DNA of 10,925 nt, taken from contig JAHDBO010000047.1 of the NCBI GenBank assembly GCA_020630355.1, forward strand, positions 1 to 10,925, in the 5' to 3' direction. Origin of the DNA: Saprospiraceae bacterium. Its GTDB lineage: Bacteria; Bacteroidota; Bacteroidia; Chitinophagales; Saprospiraceae. Of this stretch, positions 1 through 5,631 are shown one piece after another. The first letter of the stretch is position 1, and every line of letters begins with the position of its first letter. Position numbers and translations under genes: made by a program. Below the pieces are notes generated by a model. The model saw nothing but the letters and a program-made list of their open reading frames with translations. It made no database searches and had not been told where the DNA came from.

Positions 1-120
1 GGTGTAAAGTTGGTTGTATATGGGTTTATATGGGTTTATATGGGTTTGTATGGGTTCAGTAATATTATCGAGACTTATCCATTTTATACCTAATTATACC
101 AACTTAAACCCATCTAGACC
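1..120. repeat. Degenerate 10-bp-period repeat in two inverted arms
   Basis: The left arm (1-60) has units beginning GGT at 1, 12, 23, 33, 43 and 53, with the motif TGGGTTTATA repeated at 21 and 31 and near-copies at 41 and 51. The right arm (61-120) shows the same kind of unit in reverse complement: each 10-mer ends in TATACC or a variant (71-80, 81-90, 91-100, 101-110, 111-120). The arms could fold into a long imperfect hairpin. It lies immediately downstream of the minus-strand gene that ends at 126, but has no T-run of terminator type. The left part may continue beyond the window edge. No protein-coding role is supported. Confidence 0.7.
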
Positions 121-125
121 TTTAT

Positions 126-1004
126 TTAATTTACAGAAACCAGTACCAATTTATTGTCTTTGACGGCAAGGCGGGTAATATCGTAGATGCCATATTTGGC
201 AAAATCTGCTACCTCGACCCAGTAGGTATCAAAATTGAGATTGTACTTATAAAGTTTGTTTTCTTGTCCCATGAGTATGGTACCGTCTTTGAGAATAACA
301 AAATCTTCTGAGTTAGCTTTTGTCAAAACAAGGTCCCTGGTTCTAAAATTGACCCGATTAAGCTCTCGAATACTCCAACGATTGTCAAATCGTTTGTAAA
401 CGAAGGCAAGATTGCCATTGGGTAACTTTTGAAATCCCCGACCTATACTCGTAATGATGAACTTAGTGGTATTGGTTTTAGTGTCTCCTAACACTAATTT
501 GTGGGGTTGACCATTTTCTCCCACTAGAAACATAGCTACCGTATAATCATTTAACCAAAAGTGATACCCTACATTGGTGATGTTGGTGAAAATGGCTTCT
601 CCCAAACTACTCCTATCTATTGGATATTTCCAAAGCAATTGCCTGCCATCATCTTCTACTCGAATGACAGAGAAATGTTTGCCATCTGGCATTGGGCTTG
701 GAGAATATTCACTTTGTCTGGTTTCGGTAACCCTCGATTTGAGATAGTTATTGACATCCAAAGCAAAAATATCTGTTTGTAAGGTGTCTTCGATGGTTCT
801 TGCGGTTAGGTAGATTTCCTTAGCTACAAAATTAGGTTGGTTATTATATCCACCCATATTATCGGCGTTGAGGAATTTGGGGTTTAGAAAGGTATACTGC
901 CCCTGACTATTTTTGCTAATATCAAAAAGATAGACATCCGTGGAGGGGAGCTGTGCGAGAAGTCCTAGAGGAAGTAAGTAAATGAGGAGAAGCAAGTTTT
1001 TCAT
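126..1004 (-). CDS. Secreted PD40/TolB-like beta-propeller protein
   Basis: The 292-aa product starts with a clear Sec signal peptide: K3 followed by a Leu-rich core to about residue 16, with likely cleavage after GLLAQ (residues 14-18). The mature part has two recognisable PD40-type blade motifs. One lies around residues 53-72 (N-Q-P-N-F then a hydrophobic strand). The stronger one lies at 99-127 (E-Y-S-P-S-P-M-P-D-G-K, strand, W-K-Y-P). Later stretches such as QKLPNGNLAFVY (192-203) and FVILKDGTILMG (235-246) repeat the same 'feature-DG-strand' pattern. TolB-like propellers bind proteins or ligands in the periplasm; no catalytic residues are evident and the partner is unknown. The protein is short for a full six-blade propeller with extra domains. 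The ATG at 1004 is chosen because it places the signal peptide at the N-terminus. It lies downstream of a terminator hairpin, so it is probably a separate transcript. Confidence 0.75.
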   Translation of the reverse strand: MKNLLLLIYLLPLGLLAQLPSTDVYLFDISKNSQGQYTFLNPKFLNADNMGGYNNQPNFVAKEIYLTARTIEDTLQTDIFALDVNNYLKSRVTETRQSEYSPSPMPDGKHFSVIRVEDDGRQLLWKYPIDRSSLGEAIFTNITNVGYHFWLNDYTVAMFLVGENGQPHKLVLGDTKTNTTKFIITSIGRGFQKLPNGNLAFVYKRFDNRWSIRELNRVNFRTRDLVLTKANSEDFVILKDGTILMGQENKLYKYNLNFDTYWVEVADFAKYGIYDITRLAVKDNKLVLVSVN

Positions 1005-1081
1005 CTTAAATAGTTTAAAGGCGAAAATACTGCTTTAGAAATCGTCAGAAAATAATTTATTCATTTTTATAAAATAAGGAT

Positions 1082-1114
1082 AAAAAAAACTGCTGCCGAT
1101 AGCACCGACAGCAG
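1082..1114 (-). terminator. Rho-independent terminator-like hairpin (minus strand)
   Basis: The arms 1090-1098 (CTGCTGCCG) and 1106-1114 (CGACAGCAG) pair with one mismatch around a 7-nt loop. On the minus strand the stem is followed by eight T residues (A-run 1082-1089 on the plus strand). It lies 78 nt upstream of the secreted propeller gene and downstream of a second minus-strand terminator at 1200-1256. There is therefore no obvious gene for it to end; it may be a backup terminator or the 3' end of a small transcript. Confidence 0.6.
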
Positions 1115-1199
1115 CGTTTAACCCCAAAAAACCAAATGAAAAACAAAATTTTTAAGCTCTATCATTAAGACAGGCATTACATATAGAAGTCACTTTTTA

Positions 1200-1256
1200 T
1201 AAAAAAAAATCAAAAAAAGAGAAGCCAAATATCCACAGGGATATTTGGCAGTCTCT
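1200..1256 (-). terminator. Strong terminator for the channel operon (minus strand)
   Basis: There is a perfect 11-bp stem, GCCAAATATCC (1224-1234) with GGATATTTGGC (1239-1249), around a 4-nt loop. It is extended by AGAGA (1218-1222) pairing with TCTCT (1252-1256) after a small internal mismatch. On the minus strand it is followed by a T-rich tract (A-runs at 1212-1218 and 1200-1209 of the plus strand). It lies about 93 nt past the stop codon of the channel gene and is the likely end of the sigma/channel transcript. Confidence 0.8.
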
Positions 1257-1309
1257 AAATGAAGTATAAAAACGTCAAGAACCTAAATTCTTATGCTGGA
1301 GAAGAAACC

Positions 1310-1338
1310 GTCAAAAAATCGGGAAGTTGTTTTTTGAC
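1310..1338. terminator. Inverted repeat just past the channel stop codon
   Basis: GTCAAAAAA (1310-1318) and TTTTTTGAC (1330-1338) form a perfect 9-bp stem around an 11-nt loop, 10 nt beyond the channel gene's stop codon. The stem is mainly A-T, with the U-run inside the stem rather than after it. It could be a weak bidirectional terminator or a 3'-end stabilising hairpin; the better terminator follows at 1256-1200. Confidence 0.4.
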
Positions 1339-1348
1339 CAGTGCTATC

Positions 1349-2176
1349 TCAGCCTATTATTTTTACATTATTTTTAATCAGAGTTTGGGTAGGGATAACC
1401 ACACGGTCCTTACCTTGCAATAAGGTGACGGAGATACTGCTCATCTCTATAATTTCTCCTTTAATACCATTGACTTCTATGATTTGTCCGATTTTAAAAG
1501 TTCTTTTACTGAACAAGCTCGCTAAGATATTGGATAGAATATCCCTAGAAGCAAAACCATAAGAAATCGCAAAAGCTGCTAGTAGAGAACCAATGATTAT
1601 CAGCAAATTGGAAGTGATAATACTAGTATCAATACCCGCTTGGTCTAGCGAAGTCAAAGAAACAATAGTTACCAACAAATAAAACACAATGGCGCTCAAG
1701 GCTTTGCCTGCGCCTATTCCTAGCGAGCTAGTAGCACTCTTGATGAAATCCCTTGCAAAAGAGGCGATATACACCCCGATGATAAAGAACAATACAGCCG
1801 AGAATAGAGTAGGCAGATAAGAAATCAACTTAGAGATTTCTTCGGAAACGGCATGCCAACCCATCGTTTCTGAAACGGTTATCAATACGAGTAGCATAAC
1901 CAACCAGTACACAAAACGACCTACCAGTTGGCTTGCATCCAATTTGGTATTTGCCTTTTCTAGCATTTCGCTGGCGCCTACTTTTTCGGCAAGGTCATTG
2001 AACTTCAAGGATTGAAGTAAGGTGGTGGCTAGCCTAGACAATGCCTTTGCCAATAGCCATCCAAATATTAAAATGAAAAGGCCACCTAAAATAGAAGGCA
2101 TCGCTCCCATAAACCGCTGACCAAAAGACTGTACGGATTCCAACAATACTTCTGTCCAATTTGATAGTGATTCCAT
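1349..2176 (-). CDS. CmpX/MscS-type small mechanosensitive ion channel
   Basis: The 275-aa product is an inner-membrane protein with about five hydrophobic helices (roughly 28-47, 87-104, 122-142, 158-178, 187-206). The last one leads into the MscS pore-helix/beta-domain signature: G/A/S-rich helix LLAAFAISYGFASRD (198-212), then FSKRTFKIGQIIEV (222-235), G-I-K-G-E-I at 237-242 and RVVIPTQTLIKN (258-269). It stops directly after the beta domain, so the large C-terminal vestibule of MscS is absent. N-terminal 'conserved TM helix' repeats plus a short MscS core and about 275 aa are typical of the CmpX type. Such channels gate ions or small solutes in response to membrane tension. The gene follows a sigma factor and a small gene, and has its own ECF-like promoter element 20 nt upstream of the ATG. 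Substrate and gating are not deducible from sequence. Confidence 0.85.
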   Translation of the reverse strand: MESLSNWTEVLLESVQSFGQRFMGAMPSILGGLFILIFGWLLAKALSRLATTLLQSLKFNDLAEKVGASEMLEKANTKLDASQLVGRFVYWLVMLLVLITVSETMGWHAVSEEISKLISYLPTLFSAVLFFIIGVYIASFARDFIKSATSSLGIGAGKALSAIVFYLLVTIVSLTSLDQAGIDTSIITSNLLIIIGSLLAAFAISYGFASRDILSNILASLFSKRTFKIGQIIEVNGIKGEIIEMSSISVTLLQGKDRVVIPTQTLIKNNVKIIG

Positions 2177-2185
2177 CCTTAAATG

Positions 2186-2197
2186 TACAAATTTGTA
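2186..2197. promoter_or_regulatory. 12-bp perfect palindrome between promoter and start of channel gene
   Basis: TACAAATTTGTA is self-complementary. It lies directly after the -10-like block (2196-2204), overlapping its last two bases, and ends 9 nt before the channel's ATG, so it covers the expected transcription start. The position suits an operator, but short A+T-rich palindromes also occur by chance. The matching promoter upstream of the sigma gene lacks it. Confidence 0.3.
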
Positions 2198-2234
2198 TAG
2201 AGACTAAATATTATATATCGGTCACTTCTTTTGA
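2196..2234 (-). promoter_or_regulatory. ECF-type promoter, copy A (before channel gene)
   Basis: Read on the minus strand: an A-rich block TCAAAA (2229-2234), then GTGACCGAT (2217-2225), 12 nt, then GTCTCTATA (2196-2204). The distance between GTGACC and GTCTCT is 15 nt, as expected for ECF -35 and -10 elements. Start of transcription is predicted near 2190, about 15 nt before the ATG at 2176. The -35 block overlaps the TGA stop codon of the upstream 71-aa gene. The same blocks with the same spacing recur upstream of the sigma gene (3125-3163). Confidence 0.7.
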
Positions 2235-2437
2235 CCATCGTCTTCATCATTCGACAACACCTCTTTTTGAGGTGTAGCTAAGTCTAAGAAAGTAGTTTTT
2301 GATTCAATCGCTTTTGCGGTGAACAAGTCCACAATATCGGCAAACAAAGTCAGGTTGTCCAAAGAAGAAATCAATTCTTTCTTTAGGTCATCGGGAACTT
2401 GGTCCGTAGGATTCAATTTTTTAAATAAATCTTCCAT
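2222..2437 (-). CDS. Small acidic protein between sigma factor and channel
   Basis: The 71-aa product is soluble and acidic (16 Asp/Glu against 9 Lys, no Arg, no Cys), with no signal peptide or membrane segment. Residues 16-47 are likely amphipathic helices (D-D-L-K-K-E-L-I-S-S-L and F-A-D-I-V-D-L-F). The tail (62-71) is charged and probably disordered. It matches no family I recognise. It starts 41 nt after the sigma factor's stop codon and its own stop codon lies inside the -35 block of the channel promoter. Its place between an ECF sigma gene and a channel gene makes a regulatory partner of either protein a reasonable guess, and recalls the small crfX gene at the Pseudomonas sigX locus. 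There is no sequence evidence for an anti-sigma fold. Being a real gene is supported by the tight operon spacing and a clean start. Confidence 0.7.
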   Translation of the reverse strand: MEDLFKKLNPTDQVPDDLKKELISSLDNLTLFADIVDLFTAKAIESKTTFLDLATPQKEVLSNDEDDGQKK

Positions 2438-2478
2438 TTATCTGCCGTCAAAAACCAATTAAAATTTAGACCAACGCT

Positions 2479-3054
2479 TTAATCATTTCTAATATCACCA
2501 ATCATATCCGCTAATTTCCCCCTGGCACGTTTTAGGCGCATTTTTAAGGCACTCAGACCAAAGCCCAGACTTTCAGCAATGTCTTTGACCGAGATATTGT
2601 CCTTGTACCGCATCAAAAGGATGATTCTGTCTTCCTCCTTTAGTTGGTCAAAAGCATTTTCCAGCTCGGTCAGTTGCATTTCTTTTAATATCTTCTCTTG
2701 CTTTTCATCAAGCAATTCAGAGATTTCATCGTGTTTGAAATCTTCATATTGTTCAAGGTGCAGTCTTTTTTTCTTCTTTAAGAAATCAATACAATGATTG
2801 TAACTTATAGAATGTACCCAGAGAGAAAAAGGGGAGGTACCTTTGTATTTAGATAGATTCAGAAATATCTTGATGAAAATATCATGCGTTAAATCCTTCG
2901 AGATTTCCTTGTCTTTTGTAATCAAAATACATTTATGGTACACCTTCTCAGAATAACGGTCATAGAGCAATTCAAAGAGTTGCTTTTTACCTTTATTCAG
3001 AATTAAATCAATTATTTCGTTGTCCGAATATATTTTCGCTTCTGTCAGATTCAC
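2479..3054 (-). CDS. ECF-type RNA polymerase sigma factor (sigma-70 family)
   Basis: The 191-aa product has the two ECF domains. Region 2 lies at about 25-95, with the core-binding segment D-L-T-H-D-I-F-I-K-I-F (54-64) and the -10 recognition part around F-S-L-W-V-H-S-I-S-Y-N (76-86). Region 4 lies at about 132-185, with a helix-turn-helix I-S-V-K-D-I-A-E-S-L-G (154-164) and recognition helix S-A-L-K-M-R-L-K-R-A-R (168-178). There is no C-terminal extension and no recognisable zinc-finger anti-sigma gene beside it. The start is GTG at 3054: the frame is open only back to a TAG, with no ATG in between, and this start gives the usual ECF length. The GTG overlaps the stop codon of a 22-codon leader ORF (GTGA). 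A promoter element identical in layout to that of the channel gene lies upstream, which suggests autoregulation. Confidence 0.9.
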   Translation of the reverse strand: MNLTEAKIYSDNEIIDLILNKGKKQLFELLYDRYSEKVYHKCILITKDKEISKDLTHDIFIKIFLNLSKYKGTSPFSLWVHSISYNHCIDFLKKKKRLHLEQYEDFKHDEISELLDEKQEKILKEMQLTELENAFDQLKEEDRIILLMRYKDNISVKDIAESLGFGLSALKMRLKRARGKLADMIGDIRND

Positions 3055-3119
3055 GACGCTGCTTGTTGCATTCTTCTATCACAAGTAAACACTTCAATAA
3101 TAGAGATGCGTTTTTTCAT
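3051..3119 (-). CDS. Possible 22-codon leader ORF overlapping the sigma-factor start
   Basis: From an ATG at 3119 the frame reads MKKRISIIEVFTCDRRMQQA then S and a stop. The TGA overlaps the sigma factor's GTG start codon (GTGA), the usual geometry of translational coupling. The predicted transcription start of the upstream ECF-like promoter falls at or just before this ATG, so the message would be almost leaderless for this ORF. It is too short for composition to test coding. It could be a coupling leader peptide or simply an untranslated leader that happens to be open. Confidence 0.35.
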   Translation of the reverse strand: MKKRISIIEVFTCDRRMQQAAS

Positions 3120-3124
3120 GTTTT

Positions 3125-3163
3125 TATAGAGACATGATTTTTAAAATCGGTCACGGTTTTTGA
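3125..3163 (-). promoter_or_regulatory. ECF-type promoter, copy B (before sigma-factor gene)
   Basis: Read on the minus strand: TCAAAA (3158-3163), GTGACCGAT (3146-3154), 12 nt, GTCTCTATA (3125-3133). Both 9-bp blocks and the spacing are identical to copy A at 2196-2234, while the 12 nt between them match at only 5 positions. That is the pattern of two protein-contact sites rather than of a recent duplication. It lies in the 61-nt gap between the miaA stop codon and the leader ORF, and would drive the sigma gene itself. Confidence 0.72.
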
Positions 3164-3180
3164 TGCTGGAATATGAACTA

Positions 3181-4095
3181 TTAGTTGATAATGGAGTCTA
3201 TTTTCAATAGAATGTCTTGTATTTTGCTTGGATGAAAAACTATTTTATCCTCTACTTTTCTCAGCCAAGTCAATTGTCTTTTTGCATATCGCCTAGAGTT
3301 CCTTTTAATGAGGGACTTTGCGGTTGCCAAGTCTGTTTTACCATCGAAAAAATCAAATAATTCTTGGTAACCAACCGTGTTTAAGGCATTAATGTGTCGA
3401 TGCTGAAACAAAGATTTAGCCTCTTCCAGTAATCCCGCCTCAAACATCAAATCTACTCTTTGATTGATTCTAGCATACAATTCTTCGCGTTGCCAATCCA
3501 ATTGTACAAAAATGGTTTTGAAATTCCTTGAAGCTTTCTTCTTTCCTAAAAAAGAGGAATACGTTTGTCCAGAAGTTTCGATAACTTCCAAGGCTCTTAT
3601 CAGTCTTCTAGGGTTTAGTTGGTCCACTTTCGTGAAATAAGCAGGGTCTTTAGCTTGGAGTCGCGCCTGAAGGAATTCGATTCCTTGTTCTTGGAATTGT
3701 GTTTCGAGACGGGTTCTAATCGCCTCGGGCACATCAGGAAAATCGTCCAAACCATCTGTAATGGCTTTTATGAATAAGCCGGAACCACCACAGACAATCA
3801 TGCTGTCTTTTGTTTGGAATTGATGATTCAGAAGCTGGATGGCTTCCCGCTCAAAATCGCCAACAGAATACGGCGCATCGAAAATGCTCAAATGATTGAC
3901 AAAGTGATGAGGGGCAGCGGACAGCTCTTCTGGCCTTTGCTTAGCAGTACCGATGCTCATCTCCCTATAAAACTGTCTGCTGTCTGCCGAGATGATTTCG
4001 GTATCAAAATACTGTGCTAACTGGATGGCGGTACTTGTTTTACCAGAAGCAGTAGGGCCAGCGACAACGATGAGGTATTTTGTTGGAACACCCAT
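3181..4095 (-). CDS. miaA: tRNA dimethylallyltransferase (MiaA)
   Basis: MiaA transfers a dimethylallyl group to N6 of A37 in tRNAs reading codons that begin with U, the first step of ms2i6A formation in the cytoplasm. The 304-aa length is normal for the family. Visible signatures are the P-loop GPTASGKT (13-20), the S-A-D-S-R-Q-F-Y segment (36-43) with the expected catalytic Asp38, M-S-I-G-T-A-K (46-52), GGSGLFIKA (103-111), NPRRLIRALEV (161-171), TVGYQEL (240-246) and RRYAKRQLTWLR (268-279). The ATG overlaps the stop codon of the upstream membrane-protein gene by one base (TAATG), so the two are probably translated in tandem. No clear terminator follows before the sigma gene, so some read-through is possible. 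Confidence 0.97.
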   Translation of the reverse strand: MGVPTKYLIVVAGPTASGKTSTAIQLAQYFDTEIISADSRQFYREMSIGTAKQRPEELSAAPHHFVNHLSIFDAPYSVGDFEREAIQLLNHQFQTKDSMIVCGGSGLFIKAITDGLDDFPDVPEAIRTRLETQFQEQGIEFLQARLQAKDPAYFTKVDQLNPRRLIRALEVIETSGQTYSSFLGKKKASRNFKTIFVQLDWQREELYARINQRVDLMFEAGLLEEAKSLFQHRHINALNTVGYQELFDFFDGKTDLATAKSLIKRNSRRYAKRQLTWLRKVEDKIVFHPSKIQDILLKIDSIIN

Positions 4096-5507
4096 TATTG
4101 AGGCCTTGTGTTTCTGGATAAATAATAACTTGTGTCAACACCTACCGTATGCCAGGCTTTTACGTTTGCGATAATGGTTTTGTCTTTAGTTAGACCAATG
4201 AAAATAGTTTCTGTATCGGTAGAATCCACAAGGTCAGTTGTTACTAAATCGATGTTGTTCTGTTGGGCGTAATAAGTTAAAGCGTCGCTGCGAGTATCCT
4301 CTTCAACAGCTATTTTTGTTCCTTGTTCCTTTTGGACTTTATAGATTATCTGTTTGGCTACCGCAGCTTTGGATTCATATATCGGAATGAGCTGTGTCCA
4401 AGCGAAAAAAGTAAAGAGCAGGCCGCTCATAACCATTCCGCCAAAAGCATAAGACACCTTTTTTGCATAGACTCCAATGACAGCAATAAAATTGAACACC
4501 CAAAAAACCGCTGCAAGCAAAATGGCAGCCCTGAATCCTGGTTCCCGTAGGTACTCAAAGGCATAAATCATCATGGCCGCTAAGGCGAAAAACGAACCTA
4601 TCAATAGTAGGACAGAGATGAGTTTTACGGTTTTTTCATGATTGTAGTAAGGTTTTTCGTAGTCTTTGATTTGCTTGGCTGCCATGAGCGCCATTACAAA
4701 CTGAAACATCAAGGAGTAAGCGACAAAGGAAGCCATCAACAAAGCAAGGAGGATGATAGATAATTCTTCTTTTTTTCTGAATTTTAGAAAATTATGTTTT
4801 AAACCTGCAAGGGCAAAGGGTATAAACGGCACAATTCCTAAGGTGATGAGAAGAAGGTATTTTCCGAAAGGAAGCACCGAAAAATCCAGCCAGTAACCAC
4901 TGGGAAAGAATGGAAGGTTAAAACCAAAGAGGATAGCTGCTGCGAGCAGTGGACTTGCCCAAGGCAGGAGCGATACGCTTCTTTTTCCTTGGGGATGCTT
5001 TGAATACAGGAAAAACCACAGTACTGAGGCGAAAAGCAAGGCGGGTACAAAATGAAGCATCAATGCCACAAAAAAAGAAATGTTATATACCAATAACCAA
5101 ACCTTTTTTGGACGCTTGACATATAGAATGTTGCTTATGAAAATCACAGCTTGACAAAAAAATAAGACCGCATCGCCCGAAAGGGTTTTACCTAGTTGGG
5201 GCAATAGAAGGGAGGATGTGGTGAAAACACAAGCGACTATCATATCCTGTCTGCCAAAAAGCGCCTTACCATAGTAGAAAAGTGCTGCTAAACCACCTAT
5301 AATGAAAAGACCACTGAGCAGTCTCACCGTAAATTCATTGCTTTCACTGATGGAAACTATCGCATTGACCAAGGGGGACGTTTTTCCGTTTTTGGTCAAA
5401 ATATCAAGCTCGATTGGCGACCAATAAGCCACCACATCGTTCATGACGAGGAGATTGATCATAAAAAGAAAGATTGCAATCCCTGCAAAAGTTCGACTTT
5501 GTAGCAT
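4095..5507 (-). CDS. GT-C fold glycosyltransferase-like membrane protein (ArnT/PMT type)
   Basis: The 470-aa product has roughly ten to eleven hydrophobic helices over the first 370 residues, then a soluble C-terminal domain of about 95 residues (375-470). The order of features fits the ArnT/PMT (GT39/GT83-like) group: one N-terminal helix, an acidic periplasmic segment S-P-I-E-L-D (30-35) where these enzymes carry their catalytic acid, then a helix F-T-V-R-L-L-S-G-L (59-67) and the L-S-G-D-A-V-L-F-F segment (109-117) with a second acidic residue. Family members move a sugar from a polyprenyl-phosphate carrier to lipid or protein at the periplasmic face. The canonical D-E motif is not well preserved, so neither activity nor substrate is certain. 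It is first of a TAATG-coupled pair with miaA. A candidate -7 promoter element lies at 5544-5551. Confidence 0.7.
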   Translation of the reverse strand: MLQSRTFAGIAIFLFMINLLVMNDVVAYWSPIELDILTKNGKTSPLVNAIVSISESNEFTVRLLSGLFIIGGLAALFYYGKALFGRQDMIVACVFTTSSLLLPQLGKTLSGDAVLFFCQAVIFISNILYVKRPKKVWLLVYNISFFVALMLHFVPALLFASVLWFFLYSKHPQGKRSVSLLPWASPLLAAAILFGFNLPFFPSGYWLDFSVLPFGKYLLLITLGIVPFIPFALAGLKHNFLKFRKKEELSIILLALLMASFVAYSLMFQFVMALMAAKQIKDYEKPYYNHEKTVKLISVLLLIGSFFALAAMMIYAFEYLREPGFRAAILLAAVFWVFNFIAVIGVYAKKVSYAFGGMVMSGLLFTFFAWTQLIPIYESKAAVAKQIIYKVQKEQGTKIAVEEDTRSDALTYYAQQNNIDLVTTDLVDSTDTETIFIGLTKDKTIIANVKAWHTVGVDTSYYLSRNTRPQ

Positions 5508-5543
5508 CTAAAATCGTAAATCAGTTACTGAAAATATTATCTG

Positions 5544-5551
5544 CAAAACTA
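5544..5551 (-). promoter_or_regulatory. Candidate Bacteroidota -7 element for the membrane-protein gene
   Basis: On the minus strand the sequence is TAGTTTTG, an exact match to the Bacteroidota housekeeping consensus TAnnTTTG. It lies 36 nt before the ATG at 5507, giving a leader of about 30 nt. A -33 TTG at normal spacing is not evident (the nearest are 13 and 28 nt upstream), so support is partial. Confidence 0.35.
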
Positions 5552-5631
5552 ATGATATTTAATACAATAATTATATCTTCAAGCAACCTGAAAAATAAAT
5601 ATATCCAACTATTCATGTTAGGGCTTTAAGA

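Larger units (their letters stand above)
1005..1348. other. Intergenic region: no convincing gene, three hairpins
   Basis: This A+T-rich stretch separates the propeller gene from the channel gene. It holds the two terminator hairpins and the inverted repeat listed separately. On the plus strand there is also an A/C-rich leader (1120-1135) before a 10-codon ORF, MKNKIFKLYH, at 1136-1168. This looks like the start of a Bacteroidota exported-protein gene but stops at once. It may be a gene remnant, a leader peptide or chance; coding is not supported. Confidence 0.5.

Noticed and set aside
1022..1029. Possible -7 element (TATTTTCG on the minus strand) for the secreted propeller gene
   Set aside because: One mismatch to TAnnTTTG and only a weak -33 candidate; A+T-rich DNA gives such matches often.
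1136..1168. 10-codon ORF MKNKIFKLYH with a Bacteroidota-like A/C-rich leader
   Set aside because: Too short to support as a gene, with no clear promoter; kept only as a note in the intergenic entry.
3084..3091. TATTATTG on the minus strand as a housekeeping promoter for the sigma gene
   Set aside because: It mismatches the consensus, lacks a -33 partner and lies downstream of the much better ECF-like element.
3119..3136. TCATGT...ACATGA hairpin as the miaA terminator
   Set aside because: Stem of only 6 A/T-rich base pairs, no minus-strand T-run after it, and it overlaps the ECF-like -10 block.
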